Shown: positions 38,597 to 51,481 of the stretch, in pieces
Layout of the letters: every line of letters starts with the position of its first letter
Position numbering within the stretch: position 1 is the first letter of the stretch
DNA from: Klebsiella grimontii
GTDB lineage: Bacteria > Pseudomonadota > Gammaproteobacteria > Enterobacterales > Enterobacteriaceae
DNA: 64,000 bases
Assembly (NCBI RefSeq): GCF_900200035.1
Contig: NZ_FZTC01000052.1
Coordinates: 124,001-188,000, forward strand
Reading direction: 5' to 3'
Translations under genes and position numbers: made by a program
The notes under the pieces: model-generated
Database searches by the model: none
What the model was told of the DNA's origin: nothing
The model's input: only the letters and a program-made list of their open reading frames with translations

Positions 38597-40915
38597 TTAG
38601 TGACAATCGCCAGCCGGACTCTGGCAGCAGGACGACGGCGTTTTGCGCGTCGCCAGCAGCGAGACGTCCACCCGGCTACGCGCTCTGCGCAGCAGGCCAA
38701 AGACCACGATATTGAACAGCACTACCGCCAGAATGCACACCAGACTATAGCGCGGATGCTGGCTAAAGCTGACGGTCTGGTAGTACAGCGTAGAGAGCGA
38801 ATAGGCGATATTCAGCCCCCACAGGACCGAGAACATCATCCAGCCGCGGCTTGACTCGCGGGCAATCGCCCCCATCACCGAGATGCAGGGAATATAGAGC
38901 AGAACGAATATCAGGTAGCTGTACGCCGCGGCGGCGCTGCCGAATTTGCTGCCCATGACGCCCATCGCGCCGGTTGCCATTTCGCCGTCGCCCTTGCTGG
39001 CTTCGATGGGGTTCGCCAGCACGCTCAGGCTAAACGTGTCTTTCAGGCTCTGCCAGGTCTCATCCACCGCGGCCAGTAGCTCATCGCCGAGGCTAAACGC
39101 CTGCGGATTAAACGCTTCGTTCTGGATATCTTCGGCGGTGTAGAGGGTGTTCAGCGTCCCCACCACCACTTCTTTCGCCATCGCGCCGGTAAACAGGCCG
39201 ACGGTCGCCTGCCAGTTATCCTCATGTACGCCAATCGGCTTAAACACCGGGGTAATCACCCGGCTGACCGACGCCAGCGCCGAGTCGTTGATATTATCGA
39301 CGATCTTACCGTTCAGCGAGAAGCTGTTCAGCGCGCTGAGGAAGATACTGACGATAACGATCACTTTACCCGCCCGCAGGACGAAGCCTTTCAGGCGCTG
39401 CCAGGTCTGGATAAGCAGGCTCTTCACGTGCGGAACGTGATACACCGGCAGCTCCATCACGAACGGCGAAGCTTCGCCGCGCATAATGGTATGCTTCAGC
39501 ATCAGTCCGGTCGCAATCGCCATCACGATCCCCAGCACGTACAGGGAGAAGACCGCCAGCGCGCCGTTCTGGCCGAAAAAGGCGGCGGCGAAGACGGCGA
39601 AAATCGCCAGCCGCGCGCCGCAGGACATAAACGGCGCCATCATAATGGTCATCAGACGCTCGCGCGGCGCATCAAGCGTACGCGCGCCCATCACCGACGG
39701 GACGTTACAGCCAAAACCTACGATGAGCGGCACGAAGGATTTCCCCGGCAGACCCAGCGCCTGCATCAGGCGGTCCATCACAAACGCCGCCCGCGCCATA
39801 TAGCCAGAGTCTTCAAGGAAAGAGAGGAACAGGTACATCATGCCGATCTGCGGCACCAGCGGCAGCACGGTATTGATCCCCCCGCCAATCCCCTGGGCGA
39901 GGAATACCGTCAGCCAGTCCGGGAAATGCAGGGTATAGCCAATCCACTGTATACCGTGAATAAAGATAGCCACGGAACCGGCATCAAAAATAGGCTGCAG
40001 CGCGCCGCCAATATTAATCGCCAGTAAGAACATCAGATACATGACGAACAGGAAGACCGGCAGGCCGAGGAAGCGGTTGAGGATCACTTTATCCATCGCC
40101 GCGGTAAAGCGGCTGGGTTCGGCGGTGAGGGTATTACTGACCGCATCGCAAATGGCGGCAATGCTTTGGTAGCGGGCATCGGCGATGTGCAGCGCCGGGT
40201 CATCCAGCTCTTCGCTCAGGTGCGCCAGGGCTACGTCCAGCTTGTGGGCGGCGTCTCCGGCGAAGGCGCGGCTGTAAATATCGCCTTCAAGCATCTGTAA
40301 ACCCAGCCAGCGGCGCTGGCGCGGCGGAATGTCCGTGGCCATCATCTCCGCCAGCTTGTCCGCCTCCCGCAGCAGCGGCCGCGGATAGTGCACCAGTTCA
40401 ATATCCTGATTTTGCTGATGGCGGTCGATAGCCATTTTCAAGGCTTCGATACCGCGCCCGCGGGTGGAAACCAGCGGGATTACCGGGCATCCAAGGCGGG
40501 CGGCCAGCGCGTCGACATCGATGCGGATGTTCTGTTTTTCCGCGATATCGAGCATATTCAGCGCGACCACGCAGGGGATGCCGAGCTCCAGCAGCTGCAG
40601 CGTCAGATAGAGGTTACGCTCCAGATTGGACGCATCGACCACGTTTATCAGCATGTCGGCGTCGCCGCTGAGAATATAGTGGCAGGCAATCTGCTCATCC
40701 AGCGAGGTTTGCGAGGAGATGGTGGTCAGGGAATAGGTGCCCGGAAGGTCTACCAGCGTGACCTGATGATCGGTGGTGTTGAAGCCACCCTCTTTGCGCT
40801 CAACGGTCACCCCCGCCCAGTTCCCGACACGCTGGCGCGCGCCGGTGAGCTGGTTAAACAGCGTTGTTTTCCCGGAATTTGGATTACCAATTAAACCAAG
40901 GGTTAATTTTTTCAT
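38597..40915 (-). CDS. feoB: FeoB, ferrous iron transporter
   Basis: A 772-residue inner membrane Fe2+ transporter with an N-terminal G domain. G1 is GNPNSGKTT, G3 is DLPGTYSL and G4 is NMLD. A helical GDI domain (about 170-270) precedes the two Gate regions (CGARLAIF around 430 and the later YIPCISVMG). I chose the ATG at 40915 (MKKLTLGLIGNPNSGK) over one two codons upstream, by family start. It follows feoA by 27 bp. Confidence 0.97.
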   Translation of the reverse strand: MKKLTLGLIGNPNSGKTTLFNQLTGARQRVGNWAGVTVERKEGGFNTTDHQVTLVDLPGTYSLTTISSQTSLDEQIACHYILSGDADMLINVVDASNLERNLYLTLQLLELGIPCVVALNMLDIAEKQNIRIDVDALAARLGCPVIPLVSTRGRGIEALKMAIDRHQQNQDIELVHYPRPLLREADKLAEMMATDIPPRQRRWLGLQMLEGDIYSRAFAGDAAHKLDVALAHLSEELDDPALHIADARYQSIAAICDAVSNTLTAEPSRFTAAMDKVILNRFLGLPVFLFVMYLMFLLAINIGGALQPIFDAGSVAIFIHGIQWIGYTLHFPDWLTVFLAQGIGGGINTVLPLVPQIGMMYLFLSFLEDSGYMARAAFVMDRLMQALGLPGKSFVPLIVGFGCNVPSVMGARTLDAPRERLMTIMMAPFMSCGARLAIFAVFAAAFFGQNGALAVFSLYVLGIVMAIATGLMLKHTIMRGEASPFVMELPVYHVPHVKSLLIQTWQRLKGFVLRAGKVIVIVSIFLSALNSFSLNGKIVDNINDSALASVSRVITPVFKPIGVHEDNWQATVGLFTGAMAKEVVVGTLNTLYTAEDIQNEAFNPQAFSLGDELLAAVDETWQSLKDTFSLSVLANPIEASKGDGEMATGAMGVMGSKFGSAAAAYSYLIFVLLYIPCISVMGAIARESSRGWMMFSVLWGLNIAYSLSTLYYQTVSFSQHPRYSLVCILAVVLFNIVVFGLLRRARSRVDVSLLATRKTPSSCCQSPAGDCH

Positions 40916-40942
40916 ATTCATACTCTTAGTGCCGGTCAGGCA

Positions 40943-41266
<324 letters not shown>

Positions 41267-41274
41267 TCAATGGA

Positions 41275-41293
41275 AATAATGATAATGAGAATA
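41275..41293 (-). promoter_or_regulatory. Fur box upstream of feoA
   Basis: The 19 bp site reads AATAATGATAATGAGAATA, matching the Fur consensus GATAATGATAATCATTATC at 14 of 19 positions by my count, including an 11-base uninterrupted run. It lies 105 bp upstream of feoA. Fur repression of feo is established. Confidence 0.75.
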
Positions 41294-41356
41294 GTTTTTA
41301 TCATCAATACATATAATGCGCTCGATTCTTTTTTTAAACAGGAAATTGAGCATTTG

Positions 41357-41370
41357 TTGATATTGAGCAA
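41357..41370 (-). promoter_or_regulatory. FNR box upstream of feoA
   Basis: TTGAT-ATTG-AGCAA matches the FNR palindrome TTGAT-N4-ATCAA with one mismatch. It lies 187 bp upstream of feoA. Anaerobic activation of feo by FNR is known in E. coli. A second Fur-like site (41389-41407, 13 of 19) and a weaker one (41455-41473, 11 of 19) lie further upstream. Confidence 0.65.
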
Positions 41371-41552
41371 ACTCTATTTTGTCACGACCGTAGAGAGAAT
41401 CATTATTTCTGCTTAGCGAATGTTTAATAAAGGTGTCATTGGTTAACGAAATGAAAATAATAATCTCATTATCCGTAATTCGCGCTTATTAAGAGGTTAT
41501 AAGAAAATACTGATGCTTGTTTGCGCAATATGGCGAAGAGCAGAGAAGAAAC

Positions 41553-41572
41553 GGCCCCTCAGAAAAGGGGCC
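41553..41572 (-). terminator. Rho-independent terminator after tex
   Basis: On the minus strand GGCCCCT and AGGGGCC form a 7 bp stem with a 6-base loop, followed by GTTTCTTCTCT, ten bases after the tex stop. The T-rich tract is interrupted, so efficiency is uncertain. Confidence 0.7.
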
Positions 41573-41581
41573 GGAAAGAGA

Positions 41582-43912
41582 TTAGCGTTTTTTACCCATT
41601 GCCGCCGCCAGCGCGTCCATCATCGCGCTGTTGCCCGCTGGCTGCGCCTCGCGACCGCGAGGTTTAGCGGCCTTCGCCGCCGGGCGGTTGCCCTGAGGAC
41701 GATCGTTTCCGCCGCCGCGGCGCGCGTTGCTGTCGCCAGGCTGTTCGTCCAGACGCATCGTCAGCGCGATACGCTTCCTCGGCAGGTCAACTTCCATCAC
41801 TTTGACCTTCACGATATCGCCCGCTTTGACCACCGTGTGCGGATCTTCAACGAACTTATTCGACAGGGAAGAGATATGCACCAGGCCGTCCTGGTGAACG
41901 CCGATATCGACAAACGCGCCGAAGTTGGTGACGTTGGTCACCGCGCCTTCGAGGATCATTCCCGGCAGCAGGTCGTTCATGGTCTCTACGCCATCGGCGA
42001 ACTGGGCGGTTTTAAACTCCGGACGCGGGTCGCGGCCCGGTTTTTCCAGCTCTTTGATAATGTCGGTTACCGTCGGCACGCCGAATTTATCATCAGTGAA
42101 ATCAACGGCTTTCAGATTACGCAGCTCGCTGCTGTTGCCCATCAAATCTTTCAGCGCCTGCTGAGTCGCCGCCAGAATGCGCTCCACCACCGGATACGCT
42201 TCCGGGTGCACGGTTGAGGCGTCCAGCGGGTTGTCGCCGTGGTTGATGCGCAGGAAGCCCGCGCACTGCTCAAACGCTTTCGGCCCCAGACGGCTCACCT
42301 TCAGCAGCTGCTGACGGTTCTGGAACTGACCGTTCTCATCGCGCCAGGAGACGATATTCTGCGCCATCATGCGGGTCAGACCGGCGACGCGGGTAAGCAG
42401 CGGGACGGAAGCGGTATTCAGGTCGACGCCGACGGCGTTCACGCAGTCTTCCACCACCGCGTCCAGCTTACGCGCCAACTGGGTCTGGCTGACATCGTGC
42501 TGATACTGGCCGACGCCGATGGATTTCGGATCGATCTTCACCAGCTCGGCCAGCGGGTCCTGCAGACGACGGGCGATAGAGACCGCGCCGCGCAGGGAAA
42601 CATCGAGATCCGGGAACTCCAGCGCCGCCAGTTCGGAGGCGGAATACACGGACGCGCCCGCTTCGCTGACGATAACCTTTTGCGCGGTCACTTTCGGGAA
42701 CTGCTTCTGCACGTCGAGGAAGAAACGCTCGGTTTCACGCGAAGCGGTACCGTTGCCGATCGCCACCAGCTCAACGTTGTACTTTTCACACAGCGCGGCA
42801 ACCGCCACCGCCGCTTTAGCGGCCTGCCCGGTATGCGGGTAGATGGTATCGGTAGCCACCAGCTTGCCGGTGCCGTCAACGACGGCGACTTTCACGCCGG
42901 TGCGCAGACCCGGATCGAGGCCCATGGTGGCGCGCAGCCCGGCCGGAGCGGCCATCAGCAGGTCGTGCAGATTGCGGGCGAAGACGTTAATCGCCTCATC
43001 TTCCGCACGTTCGCGTACGGTGCCCATCAGTTCGGTTTCGAGGTGCATCAGCACCTTGATGCGCCACGTCCAGCTCACCACGCCCTTACGCCAGCTGTCC
43101 GCCGGGGCGTTGTTCAGGCGCAGGCCGAGATGGTCGATAATGATTTGCTCGCCGTGACTCTCTTTCGGCGGCTCGTCGAACTGCGGGTCGGCGTTTAAAG
43201 AGAGCTGCAGCACGCCTTCATTGCGGCCGCGGAACATCGCCAGCGCGCGGTGCGACGGCACGGTGGCGATCGGTTCGTGATGATCGAAGTAGTCGCGAAA
43301 TTTCGCCCCTTCCTCTTCCTTACCGCTGACGACGGTCGCCACCAGGTGGGCGTTTTTCCACAGATAGTCGCGCACTTTCGCCAGCAGGGCGGCGTCTTCC
43401 GCAAAGCGCTCCATCAGGATATAGCGCGCGCCGTCGAGGGCGGCCTTGCTGTCCGCGACGCCTTTATCCGCGTCGATATATTTGGCGGCTTCGGTTTCCG
43501 GGTCGTGAGACGGTTCGTTCCACAGCAGCTCGGCCAGCGGCTCCAGCCCGGCCTCAATGGCGATCTGCCCGCGGGTGCGGCGCTTCGGTTTGTACGGCAG
43601 GTAGAGGTCTTCGAGCTCGGTCTTACTCAAGGTCCCGTTGATGGCTTTTTCCAGCGCCTCGGTCAGTTTGCCCTGTTCACCGATGGACTTCAGGATTGCC
43701 TGACGGCGATCTTCGAGTTCACGCAGATAACCCAGGCGGGTTTCCAGATTACGCAGCTGCGTGTCATCCAGACCGCCGGTGACTTCTTTACGATAGCGTG
43801 CGATAAACGGCACGGTGTTCCCTTCATCAAGCAGGCGAACGGCAGCTTCTACCTGTTCAGCCCTGGCCTGAAGTTCACCCGCAATAATGCGGCAGAGCGA
43901 ATCATTCATCAT
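41582..43912 (-). CDS. yhgF: Tex / YhgF, RNA-binding transcription accessory protein
   Basis: A 776-residue cytoplasmic protein of the Tex family. It has a helical N-terminal domain, a YqgF/RuvC-like domain near 330-420 ([19 protein letters not shown]), tandem helix-hairpin-helix segments near 490-560, and an S1 RNA-binding domain near 650-720 ([20 protein letters not shown]). The tail is Arg/Gly/Pro-rich. Start at [10 protein letters not shown]; the first two Met codons are adjacent. In E. coli the gene lies next to feoABC and greB, as here. Confidence 0.97.
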   Translation of the reverse strand: MMNDSLCRIIAGELQARAEQVEAAVRLLDEGNTVPFIARYRKEVTGGLDDTQLRNLETRLGYLRELEDRRQAILKSIGEQGKLTEALEKAINGTLSKTELEDLYLPYKPKRRTRGQIAIEAGLEPLAELLWNEPSHDPETEAAKYIDADKGVADSKAALDGARYILMERFAEDAALLAKVRDYLWKNAHLVATVVSGKEEEGAKFRDYFDHHEPIATVPSHRALAMFRGRNEGVLQLSLNADPQFDEPPKESHGEQIIIDHLGLRLNNAPADSWRKGVVSWTWRIKVLMHLETELMGTVRERAEDEAINVFARNLHDLLMAAPAGLRATMGLDPGLRTGVKVAVVDGTGKLVATDTIYPHTGQAAKAAVAVAALCEKYNVELVAIGNGTASRETERFFLDVQKQFPKVTAQKVIVSEAGASVYSASELAALEFPDLDVSLRGAVSIARRLQDPLAELVKIDPKSIGVGQYQHDVSQTQLARKLDAVVEDCVNAVGVDLNTASVPLLTRVAGLTRMMAQNIVSWRDENGQFQNRQQLLKVSRLGPKAFEQCAGFLRINHGDNPLDASTVHPEAYPVVERILAATQQALKDLMGNSSELRNLKAVDFTDDKFGVPTVTDIIKELEKPGRDPRPEFKTAQFADGVETMNDLLPGMILEGAVTNVTNFGAFVDIGVHQDGLVHISSLSNKFVEDPHTVVKAGDIVKVKVMEVDLPRKRIALTMRLDEQPGDSNARRGGGNDRPQGNRPAAKAAKPRGREAQPAGNSAMMDALAAAMGKKR

Positions 43913-44013
43913 CGGTTTAATTCATCTTTAGGATCAAAAATCAGGGGGATAGTTATACGGACTGACACGGTAAAATGCCAGCCACGACCCAAGCCTCTCG
44001 GAATGTTCCGGGC

Positions 44014-44487
44014 TTAATTGACGTATTCAATTTCATTAACATACCAGGCCGCCTCGCCCGCGGGCGTGTTAACGATAGCTAAATCGCCGACCTCTTTTTT
44101 CAGCAGCGCGCGCGCCATTGGCGAATCAATGGAGATGTAGTCATTGCGGCCAAAGATTTCATCGTAGCCGACAATCCGAAAGCGCTTCGTCTCGCCCGCA
44201 TCGTTTTCAATTTCCACCCACGCGCCGAAAAAAACCTTCCCCTCCTGCTGCGGCGAATAATCGACGATTTTCAGCTGCTCAAGGCATTTGGTCAGATAGC
44301 GCACCCGGCGGTCGATTTCACGCAGGCGCTTTTTATTGTACTGATAGTCGGCGTTTTCGCTGCGGTCGCCAAGGCTCGCCGCCCAGGTCACTTTTTTGGT
44401 AACTTCCGGACGTTCTTCGCGCCACAGGGTGTCCATCTCTTTCTTCAGTTTTTCATACCCTTCACGGGTGATCAGCGGCGTTTTCAT
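44014..44487 (-). CDS. greB: GreB, transcript cleavage factor
   Basis: A 157-residue RNA polymerase secondary-channel factor that rescues backtracked complexes. An N-terminal coiled coil (about 1-75) carries the conserved acidic tip in GDRSENADYQYNKKRLREID. The C-terminal FKBP-like domain ends GEAAWYVNEIEYV. Divergent from ompR with 237 bp between, as in E. coli. Confidence 0.97.
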   Translation of the reverse strand: MKTPLITREGYEKLKKEMDTLWREERPEVTKKVTWAASLGDRSENADYQYNKKRLREIDRRVRYLTKCLEQLKIVDYSPQQEGKVFFGAWVEIENDAGETKRFRIVGYDEIFGRNDYISIDSPMARALLKKEVGDLAIVNTPAGEAAWYVNEIEYVN

Positions 44488-44724
44488 CGAAGGTTCCGGC
44501 TCCTGATTACAAATCTTTGTGCAATGCTGCGCACAATTCGTCGCACGTCATCATAGCAACAGGATAAATAATGTGTCTTATGCTTAAATGTATACTTAAG
44601 CTGCTGTTAAATATGCTTTGTAACAATTTAGCCTGGAATATATACCAGATTTCGCTGGTGGGCGACCCGGGCTTTTTTGAGAATACGTACTGACAATTGC
44701 AGTGAACCTTTGGGAGTATAAACA

Positions 44725-46802
<2,078 letters not shown>

Positions 46803-46844
46803 ATCGGCCTTAAACCAACCTCATCCGGTACGCCCGCATAAAAC

Positions 46845-46940
46845 CGCCCGGCGGCGGCTCGCGCCTTACCGGGACTACGAGCTCACCACCGTCTGCGGAC
46901 CAGTAGCCCGGACAAGGCGCGTCAAGCGCCGCCTCCGGGA
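46845..46940. repeat. BIME: two REP units after envZ
   Basis: Two inverted units, CGCCCGGCGGCGG ... CCGGGACTAC (46845-46878) and GTAGCCCGGACAAGGCGC ... CTCCGGGA (46903-46940). They fill the space between convergent envZ and the acid phosphatase gene and share arms with the other BIMEs in the window. Confidence 0.85.
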
Positions 46941-46961
46941 CGTTGCCGGACTGCTTCAGGT

Positions 46962-48233
46962 TTAATGCGCTTTATTCGCCATCTGATACGCCGCCGGCAG
47001 ATTCAGCCGCTGCCAGAACTGCTGAGCGTCATTCTCACCGGAGAGCGGATACCCTGCGGGTAGCGCCGTTTTGACCATCAGCGCCCGACGCTGCGCGGCG
47101 GACAGATTCGGCAGCGCAGCCTCCAGCAGCACTTCAGCCCCTTGCGGCACCTTCAGGCTCTGTTTTTCGCCCTTCTGCTGCGGCAAATCGTAGGTCATGG
47201 TGAAACGATAAAACGCCTTCATCGCCGGGTCGCGATACGGATCGTCTTTCGCAGGCATCTTCGCGCATTCCGCCAGCGTCGTGCCGCACTCCTTCTCCAG
47301 CGCGGCGCGCAGCTGGTCGCGGGCCTCATTAAACAGCCCGCGATACTTCGCGTCATTCAAATAGTGGGCGACGTTGCGCTGCGCCACCATCCGCGAGCCC
47401 ATCACGTCCAGCGGATAGTGCACGCCCAGCACGATGCGCGAATAGCCATAGCGAGCGCCGCGGGTAACCAGCGCATCGAAGCGCTCCGGGATCATCTCCG
47501 CCATTAGCAGAGCGTCGGTATAGCCTGTATTGGTGTGCCCGCTTGGAAACGAGCCGCCGTCTGCGGTATAGGGCTTATTGTCCTTAACGACCACATCGTC
47601 CGGCACCAGATGGATGGTATTGCCCTGAATCAGGAACGGACGCGGGTTGTTAAAGTGCTTTTTCGCCGCCCCGGTACTCACTTCAGAAGCTTTGATCAGC
47701 GCCGCCGCCTTACCGAGCTCGCCTTTGTCGTAGGCGGCGAGGAACGCTTTACCGAGGCGCGGCCCCAGCGCATCGCTGAGGAAGTAGAGATAGCTGATGC
47801 CCTCGGCATCCGCCAGCGCCTGATGGCGGGAGGTCTGTACGGCATCGCGGTTAATGGCGGTGACCGTCGCCAGATTTTGCTCAATCACCGCCTGCGGCAG
47901 CGCAGTGAACGCCGAGAGCAGCTCGATTCCTGCCTGCTGGTTGGCTTTGGTCTGAAAGTCGTACCCGCTGGCCTTCAGCCACGCGGTATCCGCCTGGGTT
48001 TTATTCTGTCTGGCGTGTTCAAGCTGGTCGCGAGTCAGGGTCGCCGCATCGCCCTTCAGCGCGTTGCGCAGCTGCGACAGGCTTTGGCTCTCCAGCGCGT
48101 CAAACGCCGGGCTGGCGGCGGCTGGCGTCACGGCGTTGGCCATTGTTGCCGCCTGGTTCAAAGGGACCTCTTTCGCCAGTACCGGCAGCGCCAGCACGAG
48201 CGCCGTTGCGAGAAGCGTGATTTGCATTTTCAT
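46962..48233 (-). CDS. Exported PAP2-family acid phosphatase (class A-like)
   Basis: A 423-residue periplasmic phosphatase. A signal peptide (MKMQITLLATALVLALPVLA) is followed by the three-part PAP2/class A signature: K-x6-RP in AKKHFNNPRPF, PSGH in SFPSGHTNTGYT, and SR-x5-H-x3-D in YSRIVLGVHYPLDVMGSR. Class A nonspecific acid phosphatases such as PhoN are about 250 residues, so this one has roughly 100 extra residues at the N-terminal side and a C-terminal extension. Substrate unknown. It occupies the place that pck has next to envZ in E. coli. Confidence 0.88.
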   Translation of the reverse strand: MKMQITLLATALVLALPVLAKEVPLNQAATMANAVTPAAASPAFDALESQSLSQLRNALKGDAATLTRDQLEHARQNKTQADTAWLKASGYDFQTKANQQAGIELLSAFTALPQAVIEQNLATVTAINRDAVQTSRHQALADAEGISYLYFLSDALGPRLGKAFLAAYDKGELGKAAALIKASEVSTGAAKKHFNNPRPFLIQGNTIHLVPDDVVVKDNKPYTADGGSFPSGHTNTGYTDALLMAEMIPERFDALVTRGARYGYSRIVLGVHYPLDVMGSRMVAQRNVAHYLNDAKYRGLFNEARDQLRAALEKECGTTLAECAKMPAKDDPYRDPAMKAFYRFTMTYDLPQQKGEKQSLKVPQGAEVLLEAALPNLSAAQRRALMVKTALPAGYPLSGENDAQQFWQRLNLPAAYQMANKAH

Positions 48234-48418
48234 TATTTTTCCTTTTATTCAAACAATTACCTTGCCTGTACGTGACGCTAGCCTCTCTGTTTGACGCTTT
48301 TATGACACGGTTATGTTTTGCAACGCTTTAAGCGGAATGGAAACAGCGCGGCGGTAATCCAGGCCGATCTGCGGTAAACTATCGGTAATCTTGTCTAAAT
48401 CCCGGAATCACCGTATCC

Positions 48419-49261
48419 ATGCTCAGTTATCGTCATAGCTTTCACGCAGGCAACCACGCCGACGTTCTTAAACACACCGTTCAGAGCCTGATCATTGAAT
48501 CGCTCAAAGAGAAAGAAAAACCGTTTCTCTATCTGGACACCCACGCCGGGGCTGGCCGCTATCAGCTGAGCAGCGAACACGCCGAACGTACCGGTGAATA
48601 TCTCGAAGGCATCGCCCGCATCTGGCAGCAGGATGACCTGCCCGCCGAGCTGGAGCCGTATGTCTCCGTCGTTCAGCACTTCAACCGTAGCGGCCAGCTG
48701 CGCTACTACCCCGGCTCGCCGCTGATTGCCCGCCAGCTGCTGCGCGAGCAGGACAGCCTGCAGATGACCGAACTGCACCCGAGCGATTTTCCGCTGCTGC
48801 GCGCCGAGTTTCAGAAAGACGACCGCGCCCGGGTTGAAAAAACCGACGGCTATCAGCAGCTGAAGTCTAAGCTGCCGCCGGTTTCTCGCCGTGGGCTGGT
48901 GCTGATCGACCCGCCTTACGAAATCAAAAGCGACTACCAGGCGGTCGTGACCGGTATTCATGAAGGCTACAAACGCTTTGCCACCGGCACCTACGCGCTG
49001 TGGTATCCGGTGGTGCTGCGGGCGCAGATTAAGCGCATGATCAAAGAGTTAGAGGCCACCGGCATTCGCAAAATTCTGCAAATCGAGCTAGCGGTGCGCC
49101 CGGACAGCGACCAGCGCGGGATGACCGCTTCCGGGATGATCGTCATCAACCCGCCGTGGAAGCTGGAGCAGCAGATGAACAACGTTCTGCCGTGGCTGCA
49201 TAAAAAGCTGGTGCCGACCGGCATCGGCCATACCACCGTCAGTTGGATCGTGCCTGAGTAA
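48419..49261 (+). CDS. rlmJ: RlmJ, 23S rRNA m6A2030 methyltransferase
   Basis: A 280-residue SAM-dependent methyltransferase modifying A2030 of 23S rRNA. The N-terminus MLSYRHSFHAGNHADVLKH is family-specific, the SAM motif is LDTHAGAGRYQL and the catalytic motif is LIDPPYEIK (DPPY type). It precedes gor by 71 bp, the same order as E. coli. Confidence 0.97.
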   Translation: MLSYRHSFHAGNHADVLKHTVQSLIIESLKEKEKPFLYLDTHAGAGRYQLSSEHAERTGEYLEGIARIWQQDDLPAELEPYVSVVQHFNRSGQLRYYPGSPLIARQLLREQDSLQMTELHPSDFPLLRAEFQKDDRARVEKTDGYQQLKSKLPPVSRRGLVLIDPPYEIKSDYQAVVTGIHEGYKRFATGTYALWYPVVLRAQIKRMIKELEATGIRKILQIELAVRPDSDQRGMTASGMIVINPPWKLEQQMNNVLPWLHKKLVPTGIGHTTVSWIVPE

Positions 49262-49332
49262 TCGCAGTCATCGGTGGAAACTATTGATTTCAGGTATACA
49301 ATCGCGCCAATCAGACATTAAGGATAAGACTC

Positions 49333-50685
49333 ATGAGCAAGCATTATGACTATATCGCCATTGGCGGCGGCAGCGGCGGTATCGCCTCCATTAACCGTGC
49401 CGCTATGTACGGCCAGAAGTGCGCGCTGATTGAAGCGAAAGACCTGGGCGGTACCTGCGTAAACGTCGGCTGCGTACCGAAGAAAGTGATGTGGCATGCG
49501 GCGCAGATTCGCGAAGCTATCCATCTGTATGGCCCGGATTACGGTTTTGATACCACGATCAATCACTTCGACTGGGATAAACTGGTCGCCAGCCGTAGCG
49601 CCTATATCGAGCGTATCCACACCTCCTACGATAACGTGCTGGGCAAAAATAAGGTCGACGTGATTAAAGGCTTCGCCCGTTTTGTCGATGCGAAAACCAT
49701 CGAAGTGAACGGCGAGACGATAACCGCCGATCATATTCTGATCGCCACCGGCGGACGCCCGAGCCATCCGAATATCCCCGGCGTCGAATACGGCATTGAT
49801 TCCGATGGTTTCTTCGAACTGCCGGCGCTGCCGAAACGCGTTGCGGTTGTCGGCGCGGGCTATATCGCCGTTGAGCTGGCGGGCGTGATTAACGGCCTGG
49901 GCGCGGAGACGCACCTTTTCGTGCGTAAACACGCGCCGCTGCGTAGCTTCGATCCGCTGATTGTGGAAACGCTGGTTGAGGTGATGAACGCCGAAGGCCC
50001 GCAGTTGCACACCAACGCCATTCCGCAAGCGGTGGTTAAAAATGCCGACGGCAGCCTGACCCTGGAACTGGAAGACGGCCGCAGCCAGACCGTGGACTGC
50101 CTGATTTGGGCGATCGGTCGCGAACCGGCGACTGATAACTTCAACCTCGCCGCTACCGGGGTAAAAACCAACGATAAAGGCTATATCGTGGTCGATAAAT
50201 TCCAGAACACCAACGTTCCGGGTATTTACGCCGTGGGCGATAATACCGGCGCCGTCGAGCTGACCCCGGTCGCCGTCGCCGCAGGCCGTCGTCTCTCCGA
50301 GCGTCTGTTTAACAACAAGCCGGACGAACATCTGGACTACAGCAACATCCCGACCGTGGTGTTCAGCCATCCGCCTATCGGCACCGTCGGCTTAACTGAG
50401 CCGCAGGCGCGCGAGCAGTACGGCGATGAAGCGGTGAAGGTGTATAAATCCTCTTTCACCGCCATGTATACCGCCGTGACCTCACACCGCCAGCCGTGCC
50501 GCATGAAGCTGGTCTGCGTCGGCCCGGAAGAGAAGATTGTCGGTATTCACGGTATCGGCTTCGGGATGGATGAGATGCTGCAGGGCTTCGCGGTGGCGCT
50601 GAAAATGGGCGCAACCAAGAAAGACTTCGACAATACCGTGGCTATCCACCCAACCGCCGCGGAAGAGTTTGTGACCATGCGCTAA
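49333..50685 (+). CDS. gor: Gor, glutathione reductase
   Basis: A 450-residue FAD- and NADPH-dependent enzyme that keeps cytoplasmic glutathione reduced. The FAD motif is [12 protein letters not shown], the redox disulfide is C42/C47 in [13 protein letters not shown], the NADPH motif is [13 protein letters not shown], and the proton-relay His is H439 in IHPTAAEE. Length is identical to E. coli Gor. Confidence 0.98.
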   Translation: MSKHYDYIAIGGGSGGIASINRAAMYGQKCALIEAKDLGGTCVNVGCVPKKVMWHAAQIREAIHLYGPDYGFDTTINHFDWDKLVASRSAYIERIHTSYDNVLGKNKVDVIKGFARFVDAKTIEVNGETITADHILIATGGRPSHPNIPGVEYGIDSDGFFELPALPKRVAVVGAGYIAVELAGVINGLGAETHLFVRKHAPLRSFDPLIVETLVEVMNAEGPQLHTNAIPQAVVKNADGSLTLELEDGRSQTVDCLIWAIGREPATDNFNLAATGVKTNDKGYIVVDKFQNTNVPGIYAVGDNTGAVELTPVAVAAGRRLSERLFNNKPDEHLDYSNIPTVVFSHPPIGTVGLTEPQAREQYGDEAVKVYKSSFTAMYTAVTSHRQPCRMKLVCVGPEEKIVGIHGIGFGMDEMLQGFAVALKMGATKKDFDNTVAIHPTAAEEFVTMR

Positions 50686-50702
50686 GACGCGCACCACGCA
50701 TG

Positions 50703-50733
50703 AAAAAGAAGCTCTCAGGAGCTTCTTTTTTTA
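50703..50733. terminator. Bidirectional terminator between gor and the GST gene
   Basis: GAAGCTC-TCAG-GAGCTTC is a perfect 7 bp stem flanked by AAAAA on the left and a seven-base T-run on the right. It can end transcripts of both convergent genes. Confidence 0.93.
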
Positions 50734-50736
50734 TCT

Positions 50737-51360
50737 CTACGCCACGCCATTATTGCCGTGGCGCTTAAACGCCGGCCGCTGATTCAGCGCCATATACCAG
50801 CGCTCCACTTCCGCCATTTCAGGATGGGCGAACGGCGTCATTTTCCAGCGATGCACCGACAGGCCAAGGACAATATCCGCCAGCGTAAACTCGCTACCGG
50901 CGACCCATGCCCCGGTTTGCTGCAGCTGCGTATTGACGATCTGCACGCAGCGGGTCCAGGCGGCGATACTCTCTTTGATAGCCGCCGGGTCCTGGAAGCG
51001 CGGGTCCTTGCGCACCAGCCCCATAAAGGCGTAGCGCCAGGCCGTGTTAAATTCCGTTGCCTGCCAGTCCATCCAGTGCTCAACCTCGGCGGCAGCCCGC
51101 GGCGCCGTGGGGAGCAGGTCTTCCCGCCCGGCTTTGCGCGCCAGGTAGCGGCAGATGCTGTTCGACTCCCACAGCACAAAGTCGTCATCCAGCAGCACGG
51201 GTACCAGACTGTTCGGGTTAAGGGCGCGAAACTCAGGCGTCTCGATGGACTGAAACCCGCTGCCGTAATCCTCCTGCTGATACTCAAGTCCCGCTTCCTC
51301 GCAGGTCCACAGCGCTTTACGCACGTTAATTGATGAGCGTTTGCCCAGTATTTTTAGCAT
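50737..51360 (-). CDS. Glutathione S-transferase family protein
   Basis: A 207-residue GST. The thioredoxin-like N-terminal half starts MLKILGKRSSINVRKALWTC; the Ser-Ser-Ile-Asn segment aligns with the catalytic Ser region. VPVLLDDDFVLWESNSICRYL carries the cis-Pro and the glutathione-contacting ES pair in shorter blocks. The C-terminal helical domain covers about 88-200. I chose the start at 51360; an in-frame extension would overlap the divergent promoter. Substrate unknown; the gor neighbour may be coincidental. Confidence 0.9.
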   Translation of the reverse strand: MLKILGKRSSINVRKALWTCEEAGLEYQQEDYGSGFQSIETPEFRALNPNSLVPVLLDDDFVLWESNSICRYLARKAGREDLLPTAPRAAAEVEHWMDWQATEFNTAWRYAFMGLVRKDPRFQDPAAIKESIAAWTRCVQIVNTQLQQTGAWVAGSEFTLADIVLGLSVHRWKMTPFAHPEMAEVERWYMALNQRPAFKRHGNNGVA

Positions 51361-51481
51361 TGTCAGCAATTCCTCAATCAAAAGAGATGGTTGTTTCACA
51401 ATACTGCATCGGCGACGCATGTACACCCGGATAATGTGTATAGTGGATTGCAGGATTTTTCTCCAGAACAGGTTATCCGAC

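Noticed and set aside
42239-43198. A 319-codon plus-strand open frame opposite tex
   Set aside because: Antisense shadow of a highly conserved gene.
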